The translations under genes were made by a program, and so were the position numbers. Positions 32,111 through 40,112 of a DNA stretch of 43,448 nucleotides are shown here, in pieces. The number at the start of each line of letters is the position of its first letter. Within the stretch, counting starts at the first letter, position 1. The notes below the pieces were generated by a model that saw nothing but the letters and a program-made list of their open reading frames with translations, did not search any database and was not told the DNA's origin. This stretch comes from an uncultured Acetatifactor sp. Its GTDB lineage: Bacteria > Bacillota > Clostridia > Lachnospirales > Lachnospiraceae. The stretch spans positions 1 through 43,448 of the forward strand of contig CAKSAM010000023.1 in assembly GCA_934436245.1 (NCBI GenBank). Direction: 5' to 3'.

Positions 32111-33613
32111 ATGAAAAGAAAACCTATTTTAGCCTTAATAGCAGTATGTATTTTATTCTTTGCTTCCTGTGGAAAGCAGGAAACCACAGCCGACAATGAA
32201 TCCATCCCTGCTACTGTTGAATCTGTACAGGCAGAAACCACAGCGCCGGAGGAAACAGAAGAATTAAAAAAAGAGTCACTCCCATGGATGCAACTCTCAA
32301 GTTTAGAAACATATCCGGAGTTAAGAGCAGCCTTTGAGGAATATGTAGAAGTAACAGGAACCACAGGCAACAAAGAGGGTAACTTATACACGAATCCATT
32401 AACAACACAGCCAGACCAGAATATCACGTTGCTTTTAGCAATAAAAAATCAATACTTTCGAGGCTATATGATGATGCCGATTGCTCTTGCAAAGCTTGGT
32501 GAAATAGCAGCAGAAAATTATACAGACATAGATGTAGATGATGTCAATGCTCCCTATGCAACGATCAATGCCTACTTTGAATTGCTTCCGGACCAAGAGG
32601 AAGGACAGTTTGATGGTGATGCCACCCTTTCAAGAGCACAGGCAATGACGTTAATAATGAGAGCAATGACTCCGGTAAATGAAGCACAGGCACCAGACGA
32701 GGATGCAGACTTCACAGCAAAAGTAGGTGAAACACAATATACCAACTTCGCAGCACCGATGGATGAATACGCATACCTCAACACATCAAATGGTTTAAAT
32801 GACAAAACCTTTGGATCAGCAATGACAAAAGCAGAGTTCATTTATCTGTTAGCAAACTATTATAGCCAAGACTTCCAGGCATATATGGATAACAATGGTT
32901 TTAAGAATAACACCTATCTTGAAGATGTAACAATATCAACCGTATCCGATGCAGGAGACATCAGCTTTTTAGATGCAATCTCTGATCCGGCTAAGGGAGT
33001 TCCATCTGATATGTATAGAACGTTTCAGACAGCAATTAATATGTGTTTAGTTACAGAATCAGACTTAGAAGATTGGGATGCGGCAATCACAAAAGGTGAA
33101 GCAGTCAGATTCTTTACATCCATGACACTATCTTATTATCAAATAGCAGGGCAAGATAGCTTAACAGATGAAATTACCGAGAACATCGTTTATCCTGATG
33201 TAGATCCGGAAGATGTAGATCCCAAGACAACCAACATGGATGCCAACACCGCCTTTGCCCTTGGCAAAAAAGAGCACGCAGAGATTTGTGAACAATATGG
33301 AAGTCAAGAGGCATGGACAGGCTATGCACAATCTCAGGGAGCCGATGGAACTATGGGTTGGTGCTGGGTTTACTACACAGGTAAGGGAGCAGGCTCAGAA
33401 GAAAGCTACGCAGTTTACATGAAAGAAGGTTCTTCACGATATGGAGAAGTCTTCCACCTAGGAGATTACTTACCAGGTGGAACCTTCTTCACCGGATATG
33501 ACATAAAAGAAATGGGTATCGCTGATGACAGAGAATTTCAAAGAATGTATGAAAACGGAGAATTTGGAGATGGGCTAACGATTGATGAAGATGGCACAAT
33601 AATTATAAATTGA
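32111..33613 (+). CDS. Lipoprotein with SLH-like repeats (second of tandem pair)
   Basis: A 500-residue paralogue of the upstream gene. The lipobox is FFASC with Cys20. The same three SLH-like repeats (YTDIDVDDVNAPYATINAYF, ...LSRAQAMTLIMRA; YTNFAAPMDEYAYLNTSNGL; MYRTFQTAINMCLVTESDL) and the same C-terminal module (YAQSQGADGTMGWCWVYYTG, SYAVYMKEGSSRYGEVFHLG) are present. Codon use differs visibly from its partner: TTA leucine and A/T-ending codons dominate here, while the upstream copy uses more CTG and G/C-ending codons. This suggests that one copy was acquired or has evolved under different pressure. It has its own promoter-like TATAAT (32066-32071). The ribosome-binding site is weak (GATTGGAGCATTT). 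Confidence 0.8.
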   Translation: MKRKPILALIAVCILFFASCGKQETTADNESIPATVESVQAETTAPEETEELKKESLPWMQLSSLETYPELRAAFEEYVEVTGTTGNKEGNLYTNPLTTQPDQNITLLLAIKNQYFRGYMMMPIALAKLGEIAAENYTDIDVDDVNAPYATINAYFELLPDQEEGQFDGDATLSRAQAMTLIMRAMTPVNEAQAPDEDADFTAKVGETQYTNFAAPMDEYAYLNTSNGLNDKTFGSAMTKAEFIYLLANYYSQDFQAYMDNNGFKNNTYLEDVTISTVSDAGDISFLDAISDPAKGVPSDMYRTFQTAINMCLVTESDLEDWDAAITKGEAVRFFTSMTLSYYQIAGQDSLTDEITENIVYPDVDPEDVDPKTTNMDANTAFALGKKEHAEICEQYGSQEAWTGYAQSQGADGTMGWCWVYYTGKGAGSEESYAVYMKEGSSRYGEVFHLGDYLPGGTFFTGYDIKEMGIADDREFQRMYENGEFGDGLTIDEDGTIIIN

Positions 33614-33625
33614 ATCAGTAAATTC

Positions 33626-33652
33626 GAATGGGAACCCAAGTGGTTCCCATTC
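33626..33652 (+). terminator. Hairpin after the second SLH-like lipoprotein
   Basis: GAATGGGAACC and GGTTCCCATTC form a perfect 11-bp stem with a 5-nt loop, 12 bp after the stop. It lacks a long T-run. Confidence 0.65.
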
Positions 33653-33687
33653 ATCATTTATAAGTGGGAGTAGAACAATATGATACC

Positions 33688-33741
33688 ATATGGCGCCCAC
33701 TGTGCGGATAGACGCAGGCGTTCTGGAGCGTAGATATCGAA
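33688..33741. repeat. GC-rich intergenic repeat, copy 1
   Basis: This segment contains AGACGCAGGCGTT (33710-33722) and GGAGCGTAGATATCGAA (33725-33741). The first string recurs exactly at 34722-34734, with similar flanking sequence upstream (ATATGGCGCCCAC here, ATATGCGTCCAC there). The second recurs with one change at 35125-35141. These are GC-rich islands in AT-rich spacers and probably one dispersed family. Confidence 0.6.
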
Positions 33742-33828
33742 TTATACCATCGTCCGCAAACTATTCAATTTTATTGTTTTGTGCTATAATGTTCTAAATC
33801 CGTAAAAATTGTAGCAGATTGGAGTATT

Positions 33829-34401
33829 ATGAAAAGAAAAATCATTTTATCATTGATAACAATAAGTGTTTTATCATTTGCTTCCTGTGGCAACAGCACT
33901 ACCGAAGAACCAGAGACTACAGTATCGACAGAAACTACTGTGGAAGCCACCCCGGAGCCTACAGCAACACCTAAACCGACTTTCACACCAGATGCAGAGA
34001 ACACTACTACTTCTGAATCACAGAGTAAATCAGAAATAAACGAGAACGACTCCCAGACCTCTGAAGGCGAAGCCAATGAGGATAATGTAGAACAGACAAC
34101 TTCCACTTCTGATTCTTTGGATGATATCGCATCTGCAAAGTCCTACACCTTATCCGAACAGGAAAAAGCAGACCTAAGAGCCTTAGGAGCAACAGATGAA
34201 CAGATCAACAATGTAAAATCCGGTCAGGACTTCATTGATTTAGTTTATAAGTTAGTCAACGGCGATAGCAGTACTGCCGGAGGCAGTAGCTCTTCCGCAG
34301 GCACCAATAATGATTCCTCAGAAAACGAGTCGGATCCATGGGGTGACATTCCTGCCACACCCTTGGATGATCCTTCTACGGCACCTGCTGGTAGAATGTG
34401 A
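33829..34401 (+). CDS. Small Ser/Thr-rich lipoprotein
   Basis: A 190-residue lipoprotein. The leader MKRKIILSLITISVLSFASC (Cys20) closely matches those of the two SLH-like lipoproteins. The promoter and leader region is also similar to that of the 32111 gene (GTGCTATAATGTTCTAAAT here, GTGTTATAATACCTTGAAC there; CAGATTGGAG before each start). The rest is a low-complexity Thr/Glu/Pro/Ser linker, a short helical segment (LSEQEKADLRALGATDEQI), and a Gly/Ser/Asn tail. There are no SLH-like repeats. It may be a truncated or re-assembled relative that kept the export signal and promoter. Confidence 0.75.
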   Translation: MKRKIILSLITISVLSFASCGNSTTEEPETTVSTETTVEATPEPTATPKPTFTPDAENTTTSESQSKSEINENDSQTSEGEANEDNVEQTTSTSDSLDDIASAKSYTLSEQEKADLRALGATDEQINNVKSGQDFIDLVYKLVNGDSSTAGGSSSSAGTNNDSSENESDPWGDIPATPLDDPSTAPAGRM

Positions 34402-34420
34402 TTATATCATTATTAACACT

Positions 34421-34449
34421 GAAAGCGATGCTAATACGGCATCGCTTTC
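34421..34449 (+). terminator. Hairpin after the small lipoprotein
   Basis: GAAAGCGATGC (34421-34431) and GCATCGCTTTC (34439-34449) form a perfect 11-bp stem with a 7-nt loop, 19 bp after the stop. Confidence 0.7.
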
Positions 34450-34601
34450 AACGTATTCTGACAGGGGAGGATATGAAGAGGTTACTTCCCCTCAATCACC
34501 AATACAGTTATATTCAAATTCATACATTCCAATATAATCACAGTAAATAAACCAAATAGTGATAATCACCAGAATATACATATACACAGTTACAGTATTT
34601 C

Positions 34602-34638
34602 AAATGGACATTCCAATTTCCAGGGATGTCCATTTTTT
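34602..34638 (+). terminator. Intrinsic terminator in a long spacer
   Basis: AAATGGACAT (34602-34611) pairs with ATGTCCATTT (34626-34635), followed by TTT. It is 200 bp after the last coding sequence, so it may end read-through or an unrecognised short transcript. Confidence 0.65.
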
Positions 34639-35070
34639 CTACATGTAAGTAAGAAGAAATAAAAAATAAATTTATTTTAACTGGAGGTTTCCTGCGGCAT
34701 GATATGCGTCCACGCACCGACAGACGCAGGCGTTGGAAGCGCAGGTGGGCGGAGCCACCGAGAACCAACGGCGTTGCGTCCGAGTGCCATGGCGCATTAT
34801 AGTCCGGGGTTACTATTACCCCCGGACGTTCCCTTTTTCCCAAACACTCTCAAACCGTGATAAACACGAATCATTTTTGGGATCGTTCATTTTCCCATTT
34901 TCCAACCTTAGATTCCCATTTTCACAAATCAACAAATTAATTTTTCTCAAAAAATCCGTCATTTTTCCAGATGCAGTTCTATTAGTAGAAGCAGGTGGCA
35001 GACTACCTACCGGGACACGTTGTAGGATCAGCTGTCTACAGCTGTCTACAACTTCATGCAGACACGAAAA
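34639..35070. other. Gene-free spacer with GC-rich repeat copy 2 and hairpins
   Basis: I see no supported gene here. A second copy of the GC-rich repeat lies at 34702-34734. GTCCGGGG (34802-34809) pairs with CCCCGGAC (34820-34827) as a hairpin followed by a pyrimidine run. From about 34840 to 34975 the sequence is T/C-rich with repeats of CCCATTTTC. AGCTGTCTAC is directly repeated near 35030-35050. Frames that cross this region have no ribosome-binding sites and look like repeat read-through. Confidence 0.6.
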
Positions 35071-35141
35071 AAGCGCGAGACGGCGCACGAGGTCCGGGGG
35101 ACCTCGGCCTGCGCGGACCGGAGCGGAGCGTAGACATCGAA
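35071..35141. repeat. 13-nt copy of the tRNA-Gly 3' end plus GC-rich repeat
   Basis: AAGCGCGAGACGG at 35071-35083 is identical to 35204-35216, the 3' end of the tRNA-Gly gene including its discriminator base. It is followed by a hairpin, CGAGGTCC-GGG-GGACCTCG (35088-35106), enclosed by GCGCA/TGCGC. A third copy of the GC-rich repeat follows, GGAGCGTAGACATCGAA (35125-35141). Duplicated tRNA 3' ends can mark integration sites, but 13 nt only 133 bp apart is short. Confidence 0.5.
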
Positions 35142-35143
35142 CC

Positions 35144-35202
35144 TTCGAGCCCTGGCAGGGCTCGAAAAAAAGAACGATACCGATTCGGTATCGTTCTTTT
35201 TT
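35144..35202 (-). terminator. Terminator hairpins downstream of tRNA-Gly
   Basis: AAAAAAGAACGATACCG (35166-35182) and CGGTATCGTTCTTTTTT (35186-35202) form a perfect 17-bp stem with a 3-nt loop, directly 3' of the minus-strand tRNA. A second hairpin, TTCGAGCCC/GGGCTCGAA (35144-35166), lies next to it. The structure can act in both directions. Confidence 0.85.
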
Positions 35203-35204
35203 CA

Positions 35205-35276
<72 letters not shown>

Positions 35277-35419
35277 ATGTCTTACAGACAAGTTATAATA
35301 TACTATAGGGTACCGGAATTGTCAACAAAAAAATCGTGCATCTTTTTTACAAATTGCATATACAATTCACAAAATATCATAAAGCATAAGAAATCTCACA
35401 AAACCCAGAATAAGAAACC

Positions 35420-36487
35420 TCAGTGCAGAAATATCTTACGAAGCCACCCAGTCAGTTTCTTTTCTATCAGAAGCCAGGACATATAAGCCAGTGCCAGACT
35501 GAGAGCAATGCTTAGGATCAGACCTATGACGGACTTCGCTGAAATAGTAGAAAAATCAAATAATACACGGTCTAAGAGCATGACCGGATAATAGTGCATC
35601 AGATACAGGGAATAGCTGATGTTACCGGTTAATACGGTAAAACGAGGCATTTTAATATGAAGACCTGTTAAAAAAGCCAGAAGTAACAACACAAAAGCAG
35701 GAAGTCCCCACAGAGGAAGTCTCCGGAACCCGATCACGTTAATTAAGGGGGTGAAAAATGCCAGCAGACAGAAAATCACAGGAATCGCTATAGCAGAAAG
35801 TGCGCTGACCGCCCGGGGGATTTCATGAACCAAATGCCTGCCATACAAAAAATGTATGAGATAATAAGCCACGATCCCAAAGATAAATTCCAGCATATAA
35901 GGGTCTCCGTAAAAGGTAAGGACCGGAGCAAGCGCAGTGCCCAACGGAGCCTGCCAGGTCTGGATCGACGGCGAAAAAAACTGCACCATGCCTACGACAA
36001 GTACCAGTAATCCGCTGCAGATAATTCCGCGATAGCGCATACTGATATGAAAGGAGATAAAAAACACCAGATAGAAAAACATTTCACAGTTGACCGTCCA
36101 GCCGATACGCATCAGGGGCTGGATGACACCGCCACCAATATCGAAGGGGATAAATAACAGACTTTTGATCAGATAAGAAGGCTGAAGTGTGGTCTGTTGA
36201 AACATGGAAGGAAACAGTGCCAGCATCAGATAAGTGGCAATCGTCATAAGGTAATAAAGAGGGAGAATACGTATCAGTCTTTTCCGAAAGAAAAAGTGTG
36301 TGCCCTTCTGTGTTGAGAACATAATCATAAAACCACTGATGCAAAAAAATATATCTACGCCAAAGGAACCGAAGTTCAAAAAACGTACATGTTGAAATAT
36401 CACAAAAAGAGCAGCCAGACCACGTAAAGTCTGGATGCTGTCAAAATGAAGATCTTGAAAATCCCTGTTAGTTAATGTACTTTCCAT
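35420..36487 (-). CDS. Membrane acyltransferase (acyltransferase-3/OafA type)
   Basis: A 355-residue integral membrane protein with about ten hydrophobic segments. The family's Arg-x10-His signature is in the first segment: LRGLAALFVIFQHV. FGVDIFFCISGFMIMFST follows, then the basic loop FFRKRLIRILPLYY. Such enzymes O-acetylate or O-acylate surface polysaccharides, peptidoglycan or small molecules. The ATG at 36487 follows GGAGG at about 6 bp, better than a start at 36505. The gene stands alone, between tRNA-Gly and a divergent diguanylate cyclase gene. The acceptor is unknown. Confidence 0.92.
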   Translation of the reverse strand: MESTLTNRDFQDLHFDSIQTLRGLAALFVIFQHVRFLNFGSFGVDIFFCISGFMIMFSTQKGTHFFFRKRLIRILPLYYLMTIATYLMLALFPSMFQQTTLQPSYLIKSLLFIPFDIGGGVIQPLMRIGWTVNCEMFFYLVFFISFHISMRYRGIICSGLLVLVVGMVQFFSPSIQTWQAPLGTALAPVLTFYGDPYMLEFIFGIVAYYLIHFLYGRHLVHEIPRAVSALSAIAIPVIFCLLAFFTPLINVIGFRRLPLWGLPAFVLLLLAFLTGLHIKMPRFTVLTGNISYSLYLMHYYPVMLLDRVLFDFSTISAKSVIGLILSIALSLALAYMSWLLIEKKLTGWLRKIFLH

Positions 36488-36679
36488 AAACAACCTCCGA
36501 AACATAAATCTATTCTACCATTTTTTCAGATATTGCGAAACATTTTATTCCGGAAAATACTTACTGAAAAAACTTGCGTACTGTGGCATAAAATAATACA
36601 ATGATTTCAAAGAGATCCAGAGATGGTAAAGCAGCAAGGAATCTGCAGATCATTGAGAGAACATAGGACGGTAGGAGAT

Positions 36680-38287
36680 ATGAACGTTGAAAGACAGCAG
36701 ATGTTAGAGACAGCAGAACGTCTGAACAAACAGATGGCGGATGGAATTCCATTTACATGGGAGACTCTGGAAAGGGCACTTTCTTCTGTGACAGAACAGG
36801 ATGATAAGGGGATTCACGGCTGGATCTGCTATTTTGCTGCTTTTTATCAACTGACAACAGGCAACCAGGAGGGATGTCTGCATTATCTGGATGAAAGCGT
36901 CAGATGCCTGTTGGGAACGGATCAGGAGCATCATGTGGCGCGAAGCTACAACATGATCGGTATCGTGGCTCATATGCAGAATAATCTTTCTCTGGCAATG
37001 GAACAGTATGATAAAGCATTGGATTATACCGAAAAATACAATGATAAGATGGTGCACAGCATGGTGTTGAGCAATATGTCCGATGCATATTATCTGATCG
37101 GCGCTTACGAAAGAGCAATTCAATGCTATGCAGAGTGCATCCGCGAATTTGAACTGGCAGGTGATCAGAGTACCTATAGTCAGATCAATTTCCGTAAAAT
37201 GCTTGCAGAGTATGGATGCTGCCTGCTACATCTGCATATGGACAGAGATGCGGACAAAGTCCTACATAGACTGGAGGAAACAGGAAAAAGTGAGGAGATC
37301 ATCCGCACTACCAGACTGGCAGTCAACGTCTTCCTGGCACATCTGGCAGAGAGCTACGGAGACCATAGACAGGCACAGGAACATGTACGGCAGGCGGTGT
37401 CGGCACTGGAAGATATGACACAGGTCTCTTCAGAGTATGACAGTATTCAGAATCTGCTGCAGTATATTGAGGATGTCGAGGATTCCGGAATGATGGAAGA
37501 AGTACTTAACTGCCTGGAACCCAAAGCAGCAATCGAACAGAACAAGAGTCTTCTGCTGCAGTTTTTGTCACTACGGATGAGGTATTGCAGTGATCAGATG
37601 ACTACAGAAGAATTTAAGCAGAGTGCGGATACTTTTTTTCAGCTGAAGGATAGTTGGGAACTGACAGAGAATAGTCAAGTCATGTATATGATGGAACTGA
37701 GAAAACGACTGCAGACAGCAGAAGAGGAACAAAAAGAGCAGGAACGGAAGAGAAACCGTCTGCTTTATCAGGCAGATCATGATGAACTGACAGGATTATA
37801 CAATAAGCGAAATCTGAACCGTTATCTTGAGGATGTCTTTGAAGCCTGCAAATTAAATGAGAAAGAACTGGGAATTCTATTTTTGGATATTGACTATTTT
37901 AAACAGCTAAACGACCGGTACGGGCATGGAAAAGGGGATGAAGGAATCTGTGCAGTGGCAGATACGTTGAAAAGAATATTCCCGGAGGACTATGCGGCTC
38001 GTTATGGAGGGGATGAATTCCTGGTAGTAATGCCGGAGCGTGATCTGACCTATGCAATGGAACATGCGGAATTGTTGTGTGCCGGTATCCGGGAATGCAA
38101 AATTCCCAATGAAGATTCCGAAGTGGAACCATGGCTTACGATTTCTGTAGGTGGTGTCTGTGCTATTCCGAGGGAACCAAACCGGGTGTGGGATTTCCTG
38201 TCTGCAGCGGATAATACATTGTATGAACAGAAGAAAGAACAAAAGGGGAAAGTTCGTTTTTATCAGGGAGAGGGAAAATATTTATAA
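36680..38287 (+). CDS. TPR-GGDEF diguanylate cyclase, cytoplasmic
   Basis: A 535-residue protein with no membrane segment. About residues 70-330 contain TPR-like helical repeats (ARSYNMIGIVAHMQNNLSLA, HSMVLSNMSDAYYLIGAYER). A coiled-coil stretch (LRKRLQTAEEEQKEQERKRN) leads to a C-terminal GGDEF domain (about 370-530). DELTGLYNKRNLNRYL, LFLDIDYFKQLNDRYGHGKG and the intact active site RYGGDEF indicate c-di-GMP synthesis. The inhibitory I-site RxxD is not conserved (FPED at that position). The start is uncertain. ATG 36680 has AGGAG but at very short spacing, and ATG 36623 has only a weak site. Ligand or partner binding by the TPR part probably controls activity. Confidence 0.88.
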   Translation: MNVERQQMLETAERLNKQMADGIPFTWETLERALSSVTEQDDKGIHGWICYFAAFYQLTTGNQEGCLHYLDESVRCLLGTDQEHHVARSYNMIGIVAHMQNNLSLAMEQYDKALDYTEKYNDKMVHSMVLSNMSDAYYLIGAYERAIQCYAECIREFELAGDQSTYSQINFRKMLAEYGCCLLHLHMDRDADKVLHRLEETGKSEEIIRTTRLAVNVFLAHLAESYGDHRQAQEHVRQAVSALEDMTQVSSEYDSIQNLLQYIEDVEDSGMMEEVLNCLEPKAAIEQNKSLLLQFLSLRMRYCSDQMTTEEFKQSADTFFQLKDSWELTENSQVMYMMELRKRLQTAEEEQKEQERKRNRLLYQADHDELTGLYNKRNLNRYLEDVFEACKLNEKELGILFLDIDYFKQLNDRYGHGKGDEGICAVADTLKRIFPEDYAARYGGDEFLVVMPERDLTYAMEHAELLCAGIRECKIPNEDSEVEPWLTISVGGVCAIPREPNRVWDFLSAADNTLYEQKKEQKGKVRFYQGEGKYL

Positions 38288-38327
38288 GAAACATTTATAG
38301 AAATGATCAAAAAGGAATTTAATAGTA

Positions 38328-40088
38328 ATGGAAAATAAACAATATACTACTCGCAAACTTTTTCGCAGATTTGCACCTTATTTTAAAAAATATCGTTTTA
38401 CCCTGTGCATGGATCTGTTCTGTGCGGCACTGACTACAGTCTGTGAACTGGTACTGCCGCTGATCATGCGTTACATTACCAATGAGGGACTGAGGGATCT
38501 GGCAGCACTGTCCGTGAGAACCATTCTGTTTCTGGGAGTTTTGTATTTCGGACTTCGCATCGTGGACTGCATCGCCAGCTACTATATGTCTGATATGGGA
38601 CACGTAATGGGTGCGAAGATTGAGACGGATATGCGCAGAGATGCGTACAATCATTTGCAGAAGCTGTCCAATACCTACTATAACAATACCAAGGTCGGTC
38701 AGATCATGGGACGGATCACCAATGACTTATTCGATGTGACGGAATTCGCCCATCATTGCCCGGAGGAATTTTTCATCGCCGGGATCAAGACGGTGATCTC
38801 TTTTGTCATTCTGGCAAATATCAATCTGCCGCTGACTTTGATGATCTTTTTATGTGTACCGCTTATGTGCGGCGTGTGCATGATCCTGAATTTCCGGATG
38901 CGGAGCGCTTTTCGTAAGCAGCGCAACCAGATCGGCGAACTGAATGCCCGGATCGAGGACAGTCTCTTAGGACATAAGGTCGTTAAGGCATTTACCAACG
39001 AAGAAGTGGAAAATGATAAGTTCGAGAAGGACAACGGTACCTTTCTGGATATCAAAAAGCTGACCTACCGCTACATGGCGGCATTTAATACCACAGTCAA
39101 GCTGTTCGACGGTCTGATGTATCTTGTAGTATTGGTGGCGGGCGGTCTGTTTATGATAAAAGGCAGGATTGCAGCCGGTGATCTGGTGGCATATATGCTG
39201 TATGTGTCTACACTGATCGCAACGATCCGTCGTATCATCGAATTCGCCGAGCAGTTCCAGAGGGGTATGACCGGCATCGAGCGTTTTCTGCAGATCGTGG
39301 ATGCGGATATCGAGATCTTTGACGAGCCGGATGCGGTCGAACTGAAAGACCCGAAGGGAGAGATCCTTTTTGAAAAAGTAAGCTTCGAATATCCGGATGA
39401 TCACAATAAGGTATTTACGAATCTGAACCTGCAGATCCATGCGGGGGAAAAGGTGGCGATCGTCGGACCCTCCGGTGGAGGAAAGACGACACTGTGCAAT
39501 CTGATCCCCAGATTCTATGATGTTTCGGAAGGAAAGATCCTGTTGGATGGTCAGGATATCAAGCATTTTACGTTGAAGAGCCTGCGGGGCAATATCGGTA
39601 TCGTGCAGCAGGATGTATATTTGTTCTCCGGTACGATCTATGAAAATATCTCTTATGGTCGTCCGGGAGCTTCCAAAGAAGACGTGATCGAGGCGGCAAA
39701 GCGTGCCGGAGCACATGATTTTATTATGGATCTGAAGGACGGTTATGATACCTATGTGGGAGAACGTGGCGTGAAGCTGTCCGGGGGACAGAAGCAGCGG
39801 ATCAGCATTGCAAGAGTATTTCTGAAGAATCCGCCCATTATCATACTGGATGAGGCTACTTCCGCACTGGATAATGAGAGTGAATTTGCGGTGGCGAAGT
39901 CCTTAGGAGAGCTGTCGGAGGGACGCACGACCCTGACCATAGCCCACAGACTATCCAGTATCCGGAATTCGGACCGGATCCTGGTGCTGACGGACGATGG
40001 TATCGTGGAGGAAGGCAATCACGACCAGCTTATGGAGCAGAAGGGAATTTATTATCAGTTCTACGAAACAGCCAATGCTTTGAAATAA
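38328..40088 (+). CDS. ABC exporter, homodimeric type
   Basis: A 586-residue MsbA/Sav1866-type half-transporter. Six transmembrane helices occupy about residues 1-320. The ATPase has Walker A GPSGGGKTTLCN, signature [11 protein letters not shown], Walker B IIILDEATSALD with the catalytic Glu, and the switch His in TIAHRLSS. Unlike the pair at 24.7-28.2 kb, every catalytic residue is intact, so it probably works as a homodimer. An AAAGGAA-type site precedes the ATG. It is followed after 24 bp by the beta-CASP gene and may share its transcript. The substrate (lipid, peptide or drug) is unknown. Confidence 0.92.
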   Translation: MENKQYTTRKLFRRFAPYFKKYRFTLCMDLFCAALTTVCELVLPLIMRYITNEGLRDLAALSVRTILFLGVLYFGLRIVDCIASYYMSDMGHVMGAKIETDMRRDAYNHLQKLSNTYYNNTKVGQIMGRITNDLFDVTEFAHHCPEEFFIAGIKTVISFVILANINLPLTLMIFLCVPLMCGVCMILNFRMRSAFRKQRNQIGELNARIEDSLLGHKVVKAFTNEEVENDKFEKDNGTFLDIKKLTYRYMAAFNTTVKLFDGLMYLVVLVAGGLFMIKGRIAAGDLVAYMLYVSTLIATIRRIIEFAEQFQRGMTGIERFLQIVDADIEIFDEPDAVELKDPKGEILFEKVSFEYPDDHNKVFTNLNLQIHAGEKVAIVGPSGGGKTTLCNLIPRFYDVSEGKILLDGQDIKHFTLKSLRGNIGIVQQDVYLFSGTIYENISYGRPGASKEDVIEAAKRAGAHDFIMDLKDGYDTYVGERGVKLSGGQKQRISIARVFLKNPPIIILDEATSALDNESEFAVAKSLGELSEGRTTLTIAHRLSSIRNSDRILVLTDDGIVEEGNHDQLMEQKGIYYQFYETANALK

Positions 40089-40112
40089 TATTACAAAAAC
40101 GGAGGTAGAGCT

